From Amoeboaphelidium protococcarum (lineage: Eukaryota; Aphelidiomycota; Aphelidea), in NCBI GenBank assembly GCA_023515745.1, contig JALECJ010000257.1, positions 2,482,687 through 2,546,686 of the forward strand: a DNA stretch of 64,000 bases. The letters are read 5' to 3'. Both the position numbers and the translations under genes were made by a program. Shown here in pieces: positions 37,185 to 49,200 of the stretch. Each line of letters opens with the position of its first letter. Positions within the stretch are counted from its first letter, which is position 1. The notes beneath the pieces are model-generated. The model saw only the letters and a list, made by a program, of their open reading frames with translations. It made no database searches and was not told where the DNA came from.

Positions 37185-39902
37185 ATGAGTGATAACGATT
37201 AGCAAAGAAGTAGTATCGAAGTTAAAGATGGTGATGACTATGTTTTTGTAAAGTAAAATAGTAATGCTGAGAGTGATGCTAGTGAAATCAAAGTTGGATT
37301 TGATGGTTAGGATAGGGGTGTAATTACTATCGATGACTTGGAAATTGATGAATCTGCACGGGAAATGATTGTTTCATCCTCCTCTTCTTCTTCTCCTGAT
37401 GATTTGATGGGGTAATAAGGTGGTAGTACAGCATAATACAATCCCTCTACTCTGAAGGACGATAAACCAGTGATGATAAATATGAAATTGTCCAAGGAGT
37501 TGATGAAGATTTCTGTGAGAAAGTTGCGGCTCTAAAAGCCCATGACCGCCGCGCTATTTCTCCGATTGATGATTGGTCATTAGTCATTTGACACCTCGAC
37601 GATTCAAGTCGTTGCTGGATCTAGTGGCAGTGTTGCTTTTGGTGGTAGTAATAATTAAAAATAGTCTATCAGTTCATAATAACATGGCTAGATTTAGCGT
37701 CTCGATCAAGAGCTGGAATGGAATGAGAGCTTCACCTTTCATGTTCCATATCATTCGTTACTGTTTAATACACTCTGTATTGATCTGTACTAGAGCAGAT
37801 TTATGCTCAATCCTCTACTTCTTGGTCGCGCCGAGTTGAAATTATCGCTTCTGAAAGATGTTCCCACCCAGTTTTAAAGCTGGTTCGAATTAATTACTCC
37901 CTCACATTATCAATAGGTTCGGTAGCGGAGTAGATTGAGAAAGTTTTCGCAGGCTAGTCAAAATTAATAACATCAGGATCAAGATTAGTTTAATATTGGA
38001 GCTGTGTAAGTCGTAGTGGATCATCAATTTGATTAGCTTAGTGCTTTTAAAGAGAATTAGCTGGATTTGATTAATAATGCCTCCGCCTCTTCGGATGAGG
38101 AAGATAGTCATCACTTGAGACGTAGTATAATCACTTAAGATGTGCAGATGAACAAAAGCTATACTGAATTAATGGATGAATCTAGTGGTGGTGGTAAGAC
38201 TATATTCCAGCAGATTGGGTCGGTTATTCTGTCGGAGGAGACTTTTAAAGCTATTCAAGGTATATAGAATATGTTTTAGGCTCTGAATTAAGGTTCCAGT
38301 ATAAGTAACGCGGATTTTATTAAAGGATATTTGTTGTTGGAGAAATACTTTTATTATAAAGATTAATTGTAGTCAATACGCAGTGATATTTCCGAATCTA
38401 AAGGGCTTTACGGAGGTGAAATTGTGAAAGATTTGGACAAAATTTAGACTGGCAGATAGTTTTACCGATTCGCTCTGGCCACTTATGGATGGAAAGGATT
38501 GAACTTCTTTGGTAAAGGACAGGGCATTGTACGGGATAGTGCGCGCAAAGACGCTGATCGAAAGACTGTGATGGAGTATTTGAATTTGACTGAGGATGTC
38601 ATGTTGGATTTCTCATTAAATTACGTTGGTCTCTATCGCCCGAGTTATTTTGTTGTCAAAGACTCTTTTACGAACTCTATTGCAATGTGTATCCGTGGAA
38701 CTATGAGCACTATCGATGCCCTCACTGATTTGGCTTGTGATTATACACCGTGGAAGGATGGATTTGTTCATGGTGGTATTATGCTGGCTGCGTAGCGATT
38801 TATGGACAATGTAATTCCGCGTGTCATCGAGCTTGCAGACCAGCACAATATTCAGAATATTAACGTGATTGGGCACTCTCTGGGTGGTGCTACTGCTGCA
38901 ATGCTAACTATGATGATGCAGGATCGTTTGAGTGAGCTCAATCGTCTCTCTAATCAACAGCGTCCTCTAAAGGTACATTGCTATTCTTACGCGCCTCCAC
39001 CAGTTGTATCTGTGAGTATATCCAAACGGTATCTCGATGTTATTGACACGTTCATCCTAGAAGATGATGCTGTGTGTCGCATGTCATATGGTCATATTAT
39101 GGACTTTAAAATTATGCTCACAGAGGTGCTGGAAATTGACAAGTACATTCGAGGATTGTCTAAAAAGAACAATTGGCTTACATCGATTATACCATTTGTT
39201 GGTAATAATAATAGCAATGATATCGAAAGTAACTAAAACTCATCCAATAAAAAGACTAGTAGTAATAGTACCCAGCTCTGGTCTGACAAGGAGAAATTAA
39301 AGTTGATGTTTGCCGAACTTGATCACGTTCGCGATTCTATCCTCCATCCTAGAGATCCCAAAATGGAGAATATTAAATTGGCTCTTGCGGGTACTATCTA
39401 TCACATGTATTACGATGAGAGGGAACGACGACCGTATTAGTCCATGATGCCCAAGTACCCGGATGTTGATCAGTTACTGGATGATATGATTGAGGTGAAT
39501 GAAGAATCAGTGTCTTCTACGCGTTCGGCAATGTTTATAAATGCCATGTATAAAGACTAGACTTGGAAAAATAGTAGGCAGCTGGAGAAATCCAAGAGTT
39601 TACCGCTCAATAGACATAATACTCTGGGCAGTACCTCGTCGTCGTCATCGACATCATTGAAAAGTAACATGAAGTTGCCATCGATCAACTTGTTCACACC
39701 CGAGATGAAGAAGAAGGCCAAGACTTATAAAGGCGTGGTGGTTGAAAAGTCCACCGCTGAGAATTTTAAAGAGTTTTTAGTACGGCGTACAGCTCTGCTT
39801 GAACACGTTCCCAACACGTATGATAAAGCATTTGACCGGGCATTCGAATCACTAATGATGGAATTGGCATTCAAGAGAGAGTAAAGTTTTAGATTTGATT
39901 GA
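37185..39902 (+). CDS. C2-domain lipase, diacylglycerol-lipase-like
   Basis: 905 residues, stop TGA 39900-39902. The N-terminus is acidic and Ser-rich. Residues about 95-235 look like a C2 domain (MINMKLSKELMKISV, then WNESFTFHVPY, typical of a late C2 strand). The lipase-3 fold follows, residues about 435-680: FVVKDSFTNSIAMCIRGT, the nucleophile motif VIGHSLGGATAAML near 560, and an Asp/His end (EDDAVCRMSYGH). This fits sn-1 diacylglycerol lipases, which release 2-acylglycerol at membranes. No N-terminal transmembrane helices, so the C2 domain probably does the targeting. The last in-frame TAA (five codons before TGA) may be a former stop. Confidence 0.85.
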
Positions 39903-40037
39903 AATGAATGAGATGATTGTTCGCATAACTGATGATGAAAATATAAGAGTTTAGCAACTGTATTTATTCAAAATAAGGCGTTGATTGCTCACTTTCCATA
40001 AAACCAAATATATAGCTAACGTTCATGGCACATCAGC

Positions 40038-40559
40038 TCAGGCGAAGCGGACATTATCCTGAACAGATCTACGGCACTCGTTGAGCATGTCAAAGTACAT
40101 TTAGCACGTTCCAATATCATTAGGATGCTATTCCAGACACTTTAGCAGGGCCTTGTTATCACCCTCACATGCATCCACTGCATAAGAACTTTGGGTGGTG
40201 GTAGGCTATTACTGTTGCTACTATTACTACTAATAATCGTCCACAGGTGCCGCTTCTCTAGAGCCACCGCTAAACATTCCAGTGATAGCATGACCAACAG
40301 AGTGTCCAATAGCGACACCGGCAGCAGTAGAAGCGACCTGTCCAAGCAAACTTGGCTACTAAGGCTACTGATATGGCGCCGGCTGGGACATTGGAGTAGA
40401 TTACATCATTGGCGGCTGAGCATTCTGTGCCGGTGCAGGATTCTACTGAGCAGGCTTTCTATTCTCTCTACGACTATCGCTAGATGCGAAAGCAGATGGT
40501 CTAGATGAAGACGATGAAGATGCAGAGCGTGAAGGGGCAGCGCGATTTCTTCTAGGCAT
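40038..40559 (-). CDS. Twin CX9C protein, CHCHD2/CHCHD10/Mix17 type
   Basis: 173 residues, stop TGA 40038-40040. Begins [15 protein letters not shown], a basic Ser/Arg start found in CHCHD2/10 and yeast Mix17. A Pro/Gln-rich part leads to a Gly/Ala helix ([20 protein letters not shown]) matching the family's central hydrophobic segment, then a TAR-coded Gln run. The CHCH fold has C-x9-C twice: [11 protein letters not shown] and [11 protein letters not shown]. These proteins are imported by Mia40 oxidation into the intermembrane space and affect cristae and respiration. Confidence 0.92.
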
Positions 40560-40873
40560 ATCTAATGTATTTCTGTAAATCTTTTATCCAGATTCTGTCG
40601 AAAACTTGAAATTCTCTCGGCGTAGAAAAGTCCTTACAGTATATGAAGGCAAAAAGAGAGAGCGATCGAAATCGAAAGAAAAGATCAAAAAATTCTCTTC
40701 TCGAATTTTGGTCACGAGCTCTTGGTGACGAATCTCTCTTATATGATCAGTTGTCAAGAGATGTTGTCAATTCGTAAAGTTTAAAATTGTGGTCGCAATC
40801 TTAATCAAGATTTTTCTTTTTATTCAAATAGAGTACAGTCATACTTATTCATAAAAGGCCATCATCATCAGTA

Positions 40874-41564
40874 TCAAATAGCAGAAGCACCAAGTGGTAT
40901 ACCTTCCGTGTCCGTTCTATTGTTCTTGATTTGCTTCCAGTAACCTACATTAATCAACGCGGGATCGATCATCAACTATTTAATACATACAAATAAAAAC
41001 TTACTCCAGACAACGGCAGAGATGTAAAACTTCCAGATTGTTGGAATTAAAATGCCAAAAGCAATTGACGTGTTAGTGGCTGTGACGCAGATTGAGTTTA
41101 TCTCGTCAGGTGTTCTAACAATAGCCGTTTGATTCAACTGTTTTGAGCAGGCATCTACAGCCTCTCCCATGTTCAGAAAAGCTGGTAGCAACACAATGTT
41201 GGCTATTGTTAATCCGAGTTCAATAATAGAGTACCAGTAGGTGAATATGCGAAGTAAGAACCTCTTCTACTTGATTATTCCGATAAATCCCAGAATATAG
41301 ATTGCCAGTGATACGGCACTGATCAGAGCCATCCAAACTTAACCGCCCAAAGTGAATTAATACTTGTAAAAGCTTGCCAAAAGCACTATTTAGACAATCT
41401 ACATTCACTAGCAGTATAATAGTTCAAAAAAGTAATGATAAATTGAAACTTACACTGTTCAAGACAATGACAGTCAGAATGCCAGTTCTTAATGAAACGC
41501 AACAGCAGCAATTCCGTGGCAGGCATCTATCAATCCGAGATATTTTCTTATCCTTGCTGTTCAT
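40874..41564 (-). CDS. Four-helix membrane protein with Cys-rich N-terminus
   Basis: Exon 1 is 41454-41564, exon 2 is 40874-41398, giving 211 residues ending at TGA 40874-40876. The N-terminus has a Cys cluster then Arg (RCLPRNCCCCVSLRTG), likely palmitoylated or metal-binding. Hydrophobic stretches lie near residues 28-45, 50-75 (MALISAVSLAIYILGFIGII), 85-105 and 140-170, with a 35-residue loop containing Cys and N-x-T sites. This layout matches a family of small four-helix (MARVEL-like) proteins I recall from fungi and other eukaryotes. Without the intron the Cys-rich exon is lost. Function unknown; a vacuole or plasma-membrane protein is likely. Confidence 0.75.
41399..41453 (-). other. 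Intron in the four-helix membrane protein gene
   Basis: 55 nt on the minus strand, AGT|GTAAGT ... AATGTAG|ATT, phase 0. It contains an in-frame TGA, so it must be removed to join the two coding parts. Confidence 0.85.
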
Positions 41565-41959
41565 GTTACGAATTCAAAATAGTGATCTCTATTGTTTAAG
41601 CGGTGATTCAATTATAAAAATTTCAAAATAGAAAGTTGGTGAGATAGAGGGATAGAACAAGCTTTTATGGGAGGTAGATATCTTGAAAAACTTTAAGATT
41701 GATTGTTTGATCATAATCAGCTCCGTAGTTGTTTGTTCGTTTGTTTGTTTTGTTTCGCCTCACAAAGGCACTTTAATGGAGCTCGCGATCTGCGTTAAAA
41801 CTGACTCTCCGCTCAAGGCCTCCTAGTTAGTCCAATGGGAGGTAAAAAAGTGTGAAACGCGCCTAATACGTCATCACTAATAGTGCTCTCTCCTTTAACA
41901 ATACACCACAGCGTAGAAAGAGCTCTTACAATTTCCGAGTATCATCAGTACATTATATA
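41565..41959. other. Divergent intergenic region, membrane protein / photolyase
   Basis: About 395 bp with a GTTT repeat-like patch near 41725-41752. Promoters of both genes expected; nothing else seen. Confidence 0.5.
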
Positions 41960-43678
41960 ATGGTATCAATATATTGGTTTAGGAAAGCGCTCCGTATACA
42001 CGACAATGAAGGACTTCTTAAGGCAGCCAAGAATGGTTCAGCGGTCCTTCCATTGTTCATATTAGATCCGTACTTTGTTAAACACGCCCTAGTTGGAAGA
42101 AACAGATGGATATTCTTGCAAGAGTCGCTTCTGGATCTGGATAGGTAACTGAGAGCACTTGGTAGTAGACTTTATGTCATTAGAGGAAATCCGCATGATA
42201 CCTTCACTCGCCTGTTTGAATCCGAGCAGTTTCACTCGCTGTACTTTGAAGTGGACACTGAGCCGTACGCCGTGGAACGTGATGCTGACATTGAGAAATT
42301 GGCTCAGTAGAACAACGTATCTGTTCATCGAAATGTTGGACACACGCTCTTTGATACCAAGCAAGTGGTTGAAATGAATAAAGGCAAGGCTCCGCTCACT
42401 TATAAATTGTTCACGGACATTGTATCACGAATTGAGGTTGGAAAGTGTGCTGATGCTATTTAATCTCTTACTAACTTGTCTGATGAGGTGGCATCCAAGG
42501 CATTGAGCTAAATTTCTGACATTGACAGGTAGAATGATTTTATGCCTCCAAGTCTCAGTGAATTAATTGGCGGTGAACTATCTGATGAGGAGAAAGTACG
42601 CAGGCATAAAGGTGGTGAATAGGAGGCCCTCTATAGACTCCAATAGTTTTTGGCTTAGGTGGACAAAGTTGCAAGTTTTGAAAAGCCCAAAACTAGTCCT
42701 GCTGCTTTTTAACCTGCATCTACCACAGTTTTGAGCCCATATTTAAAGTTTGGGTGTCTCTCATCGCGTAAATTTTACCATGACTTGATGGCTGTGTGTA
42801 AATAGCATAAAAATTACACTAAGCCGCCAGTATCTCTGCTTGGACAGCTGTTCTGGCGTGAATTCTTTTACACTGCCAGCTCTGTGACTCCCAGTTTTCA
42901 TAAAATGATGGGGAATCCTGTGTGCCTTTAAATTCCATGGAAGTACAGACCAGATTAACCAGTTGATATGAATGAGAAGTAGTTGTTTGAAGCATGGCGC
43001 GATGCAGAGACTGGCTATCCGTGGATCGATGCTATTATGACTTAGCTTCGTGACGAAGGATGGATCCACCACCTGGCCAGACATTCAGTGGCATGTTTTC
43101 TGACTAGAGGCGATCTATATGTGAGTTGGGAGCGAGGTGTTGAGGTATTTGAGGAACTGTTGTTGGATGCCGATTACGCCTTGAATGCTGGTAATTGGAT
43201 GTGGCTATCTGCCTCAACCTTTTTTTATCAGTACTTTCGAATTTATAACCCTATAACTTTTGGTCAGCAGTACGATAAGGAAGGTGCGTATATTAAACGA
43301 TACTTGCCCGTATTGAAGAATGTCCCTTAGAATTACATCTATCAGCCATGGAAGATGCCTAAAGAGACGCAGAAGAAAGCCGGTTGTATAATTGGTGTAG
43401 ATTATCCGCGTCCGATTGTTGATCATGATATTGTGAGAAAGGAGAATATTGACAAAATGAAGTAGGCTTATGCTTTACACATCATGGGTGACTAGAAAGA
43501 TGTAACTCTGCTTGGTGGTTCGAAAGATGAACATTCAAATGACTTTGAGACAACCACTGATTAAATCGCATCAAGTAGCGTCAGCGGATAGAAAAGATCA
43601 AACCAAAGTTAATCATCTACCAGCGGCAGTAAAGGCAAGAAGCAAAAAAAGTTGACTGACATGATTAGCAAAAAGTGA
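41960..43678 (+). CDS. (6-4) photolyase / animal-type cryptochrome
   Basis: 572 residues, stop TGA 43676-43678. The N-terminal photolyase fold starts [17 protein letters not shown] and includes VLPLFILDP, for an antenna pigment. The FAD-binding C-terminal part has [27 protein letters not shown], the paired histidines [19 protein letters not shown] (His 370, 371 and 375) and [11 protein letters not shown]. The HHLARH motif holds the catalytic His pair of (6-4) photolyases, so repair of UV (6-4) lesions is the likely job; a light-sensing role cannot be excluded. The end is basic ([15 protein letters not shown]), a possible nuclear signal. Confidence 0.92.
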
Positions 43679-43768
43679 ATTGCTTTTAATATTCTGATTA
43701 TCTGTCTTTATCTCTTTCGCCTTATCACAGTACTGTAGTTTCCTTTTCGTTTGACAAGATCAACAAAA

Positions 43769-46057
43769 ATGCTAAAAACATCATCAACGATCAAGATCTG
43801 GAGACGGTTCGCGTCTGCTGCTACAGCATAAAAGTCTGTGGTAGAATAATCACTTGCTCGTGATAAACCATCTGCCGATGAACTGCTTAGATTATCAAAG
43901 CTTAGAAATATTGGCATCTCCGCGCATATTGATTCGGGAAAGACTACGCTGACTGAGCGTATTCTCTACTACACTGGTCGTATCTCTGCTATCCATGACG
44001 TGAAAGGTAAAGATGGAGTGGGTGCCAAAATGGACAGCATGGACCTCGAGCGAGAGAAAGGTATTACAATTTAGAGTGCTGCCACGTATGCTAGATGGAA
44101 TGATAACAGCCTGAATATTATTGATACTCCAGGACACGTTGATTTCACCATAGAGGTGGAGCGTGCCTTACGCGTTCTGGATGGCGCGATTCTAGTTTTG
44201 TGTAGTGTTGGTGGTGTGTAATCATAGACTTAGACTGTGGATCGCTAGATGAGACGATACAATGTTCCTAGAATCACATTCATCAATAAGATGGATCGAA
44301 TGGGAGCGAATCCGTATCGAGTGGTTGACATGATGAGAAAGAAGCTATTCCACGCCAATGGAATGATGTGTGCTCTAACTCAGATACCTATCGGGGCTGA
44401 GGAAGCATTCGCTGGCGTTGTAGATCTCGTACAGATGAAGGCTGTGTACAATGACGGCAGTAATGGTGAGACTTTGCGCATCGCTGACATTCCTGATGAT
44501 TTGAAGGAAATGGCCATGGAGAAGAGAGCTGAACTTATTGCCTCACTGGCCGAGTGCGATGATGAGATTGCCGATTTATTTATTGAAGAGGTGGAGCCGT
44601 CGGTGGAGTAGTTGAAAGCTGCAATCAGAAGAGCAACAATCAGCCTAAAGTTTACTCCAATCTTGCTAGGATCTGCATTCAAGAATAAGTCTGTCTAGCC
44701 TCTTCTTAATGCTGTGATTGATTACTTGCCTAATCCAGCTGAAAAGATTAATAAAGGTGTTGATATCGATCGCAATGAGTCCGAAGTTACATTGGTACCG
44801 GACAAGATTCAGAGTATGGTTTCATTGGCGTTTAAACTGGAGGATACCAAGTTTGGATAGCTGACTTATATGCGTGTATATCAAGGCGTTCTCAAGAAGG
44901 GAATGTAATTGGTTAATACTCGTACGGGCAAGAAGGTGAAGTTGTCAAAGTTGGTACGTATGCACAGTGATGAGATGGAAGAGGTTGATGAACTGCCCGC
45001 TGGCGAGATTGGTGCCATCTTTGGTGTTGAATGCGCCTCTGGTGATTCCTTTACTGATGGTACATTGAACTGGTCCATGTCTAGTATGTTTGTGCCTGCA
45101 CCTGTCGTATCTTATGCGATTAAGCCAAAGAAGGAGAATCCAAATTTTGCAAAAGCTCTGAATAAATTCACTAAAGAAGATCCAACTTTCAGAGTTCACC
45201 TGGATAAAGAATCTAAAGAGACAATCATCAGTGGTATGGGTGAGTTGCACCTGGAAATCTATGTTGAACGTCTGAAGCGCGAGTATGGCGTCGATTGCGT
45301 CACTGGACGTCCTCAAGTCGCGTATCGGGAGACTATAACGCAGAAAGTTCCATTTAATTACACTCATAAGAAGTAGAGTGGTGGTGCTGGTTAATTCGGT
45401 AGAATTATCGGCTATATCGAACCGCTGGTGGATGAAGAGGGTGAATCTGTATAGTCAGCTGAGAGTTCCTAGCAGTCTGAGACTAGCGGTGCTAAAACGA
45501 GTAAATTAGCTGCTAATATGACCAATGTATTTGAAGATGTCACGGTCGGATTGAATATGCCTAGTCAGTACGTTCCGTCAGTAGAGAAGGGCTTCCTGGA
45601 GGCGTGTGAGAAGGGAAGACTGATTGGACATCCGGTGTCTGGAATCAGATTTGTTCTTGAGGATGGTGCAGCTCACAGCGTCGACTCTAGTGATTTGGCA
45701 TTCAGACTGGCTGCCACTGGTGCAATGAGACAGATTTACAATGAAGCCGGTCCGCAAATTCTGGAGCCCATCATGAGTGTAAGTGTGTCTGCGCCTCAAG
45801 AGTTCCAGTCCAATGTGATGACGCATTTGAACAGGCGCCGAGGTGTTATTAACGACAGCGAAGTTGTGGACGGGTACGTTAATCTATCCGCAGATGTTCC
45901 TCTAAGCTAGATGTTTGGATACGTGACTGATCTTAGATCTGCCACCTAGGGAAAAGGTGAGTTCCAGATGGAGTACAAGAACCACTAGCCGGTAACTAGA
46001 TAGGAGCAAGAGGAACTGATAAAGAAGTTCAGCGAAAAGACTTCTAAATAGAATTGA
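43769..46057 (+). CDS. GFM1: Mitochondrial elongation factor G1
   Basis: 762 residues, stop TGA 46055-46057. The first 40 residues are basic and Ser/Ala-rich, a mitochondrial presequence. The GTPase domain has [46 protein letters not shown] and [10 protein letters not shown]. Domain II, the [18 protein letters not shown] motif, the GGAGQFGR loop and a C-terminal EF-G fold follow in normal order. EF-G1 moves tRNA and mRNA during mitochondrial protein synthesis. The Gln in GITIQS is TAG and that in GGAGQFG is TAA, both invariant in the family. A Ser/Gln-rich insert sits near 560-590. A TAG lies two codons before the stop. Confidence 0.96.
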
Positions 46058-46224
46058 TTATTTTTATATTGTCTTTCATATTATTTTACGGCAGTTTTTA
46101 GAGTTGTAGTCTAGTTCTTACAGTCAATTGGTCGTTGAGATTAATTACCGACGCGCTTCATCTTCTACAGAAACTCACCGGAATTTAGAATTAAACACGT
46201 TTATAAGTTAATAGTTGTAGAGTC

Positions 46225-49200
46225 ATGGCGCATTAAAATGTTCAAGATGACAAGCAAATCTTAATATAAAGTTGGATAAGTCAATTGAACTCTGATCAGT
46301 TTAATGTTGATGAAGTGAACTATCGCGACTTACCACAAGATGACTTATTATTGTTACTCAACATGGCGTAAATCTAATATGACATTGATCGCGGCCGATA
46401 GAACGTAATCACTCTGATTAAACATTTACTTGAGCAGAAGCTAGTTGACATTCAGCTACTACTACGAAAGTTGGATGGTGATTTACTGGCGGACTTGAAT
46501 CTGGTGGATGCCAAGGCTTTTCACAGGAAGGCAGTGAAGATTAGCACGCGTCTCTTCTACAAGTAAGAGAAGTTTAACTTGTTGTGTGAAGAGTCTGAAG
46601 GATACTCGAAATTACTAACTCTTCTTAGTCGATTTAATGGTGATGTTGAGCAGTCAAGAGCATAAACTCTTTTAGGTAAAGATGCCGTGGAGCATAACGA
46701 TATCTTCCCATAGATTGAGACTTTAATTGGTCAGTTCAACCTAGATCCGAATAGAACGCTTAGTCTAGTGTTGGATGCGTTTGCTAATAATTTGTAGTAG
46801 AATGAGCTGTATATATCTCTTATTAGTCATTGGAGCAATAGATCGGAACTGGAGTCTTTTAGTAGAGCTCTGAGCACACATATGGCGTTTAAACTCAGAC
46901 ACGAAGGTGGTGGTGAGTTGACTCTTGCTGTGGCTGCATATCTTATTAAAGGCCGATTGATGAGTATGGAAGATATTTACGGTTACCTGTCGCCAGTGAA
47001 AGATGACTTTGAATTCAGTGCAGATAATTCTATTACTACGGATAATAACAATAATAATAATGACATTGATCAGAAGAAGGAGTTGACCAAGTTCCGATTG
47101 TGTATTCAGTTGTTCAAAGTTGGTGATATATAATCGGCGTTGATGATCTTGAATGAGTTTCCAGACCTAGTTCAATATTCTCCCGCCGTGGTGAAAGAGT
47201 TCTGCTACTGCCTGGTAAACGTTATCCGTCCCCTCTATCAATCGTGTTGTGTGTTGCCGCGACTAGTTGGTGTGAATTCCCTGGACAAGTAATTCGCTTC
47301 GTCATAACCTTTGATGATAGTGTAAGATATGGATACTTTGATTGAACAGGTGTTTCCATTACTCAATCTATCGAAGGAGTCTATTGGCTGTAATTCAGTA
47401 TTATGTCAGATGCTTTCCAAGTTGGCAGCTGTCGGAATGAAAGACTCTGTCGTTGGTAATAGGAAACTTTGGCTTCGGGTCATATCAGAATGTCTCTTGC
47501 CCGGCTTATGTGTGAATGATGACGCTCCTGGTGTTATTAACAGTGAAATATGGAATATATTCTGCGAAATGTCATACAGTGTCAGATACACGTTGTACGG
47601 TGACTGGATGGCCAAGTACGACGCGTCACCTAGACTATCCACCGTTAAGGATGATGTGGTGCAAGAGACCAAGAAGATTATGAGGAGAATAAGTAAAGAC
47701 AATGTGAGGTAATTTGGGAGGCAGTTGGCGAAACTAAGCAGCCGTAATCCACTGTTAGTATTTGATGTCGTTCTCGATCAACTACAGGTGTACGAAAACA
47801 TGATATAGCCGATGGTTGACTCGTTTGCTTATATGACCAGTTTGACTTATGACACTCTTATGTACTGTATAGTTTCCAAACTCGCTAGTGGTGGATCTAG
47901 AATCAAAGAAGACGGTATGAACGTGTCAAGTTGGCTCAGCTCTTTATCATCACTAACAAGTAATCTCATTATTAAGTGCGATGTTGATTTCACTGGTCTG
48001 CTGCAATATGTGTTAAAGCAAATGATTGCTGGATAGGTGGTGGATTTGGTAATCCTCAAGGACATTCTGTCTTTGGTAGTGGGTAATGCGGTTCTATTAG
48101 AGAATGGTAGCATGTAGCAACTTGAGGCTATGAGTTGTGGCCCCATGCTGAAGTCACAACTTTTGCAATTATAATCAGAAATTAGTCCTAGGAGAATAGC
48201 TATTGCGGCTGATCGCTTACTAGCTGCGTTGACTAAATAGAATCTGGCCGCATCTCTGCTTGAATGTATCCTGGTGGTGAAAACCACTCCATCTTTTGAC
48301 ATAAATGGTAATAACAAGCACGTCAAGCTTATCAGCTCTTTACATGATCAGACGCAGCTTACATTGTTGTTCTTGGTGCACTTTTTGACGCGTAATGTTA
48401 CAGAGGATGGTGATTTACAGAATATTTTGCCGTCTATAGATAGACTTTTGGAGCTTAACGTACAGGATGCTGATATTTGGCACGTATATCGTGGTACCTT
48501 GTCAAAGCAACTTCGCACTGTGTTGACTGCTGATGCAGGGAGTAGTGATTCAAGCAGTTTGGTTTAGCAGTTGCAGGTTCTTCCAGATGTGATTTGTAAT
48601 ACTCGCTGTGAGTAGTTACCTCTTTGTAATGAATTGTTCTACAGACTGTTCTGGTCTTTAGATCTTGGTATGATCAATGACTGCGCAGAGTTGTATGCAG
48701 AGCAGATTGGTAAATATCAGAATGAGCCTGGTAAACTTGGTATTGCTGATTCTTTGCAAAGTGAGTTGTATAATTGTTAATCTGAGGTGCGCAATGTGGT
48801 AGAAAACTTAAAGGCAGTCGCCACTCAATTGTTTATCCATTTGGATAATCGGAATGACATTGGCACCTAGGCATGTCATTACTGTTTTCGCTCGAGAGCT
48901 CTTCTGTCGCCATTGGATGCTCTGTTTGCGGCGAAATTCTTCTGGTTATTGCTGGACATAGATGCTCCTCTATTCTCTCACCTGACTGTAATTGACAAAA
49001 TTGTGCATGATTTATAGATATGCTTCTTCTCTTGTTCCTAGATGGAGGCTGCTAATATGGGTATATTCTTGAACGAGATACTGTCAAAGTTGGCCGCCTG
49101 GTATCAAGACGAAGATCAGTACAAAGGGCAGGCGTAGTTCCATCATGGCTTCAAATAGAAATGGAGCTCTGATGCTGAAATGAATCGCCAACTGCCTGAT

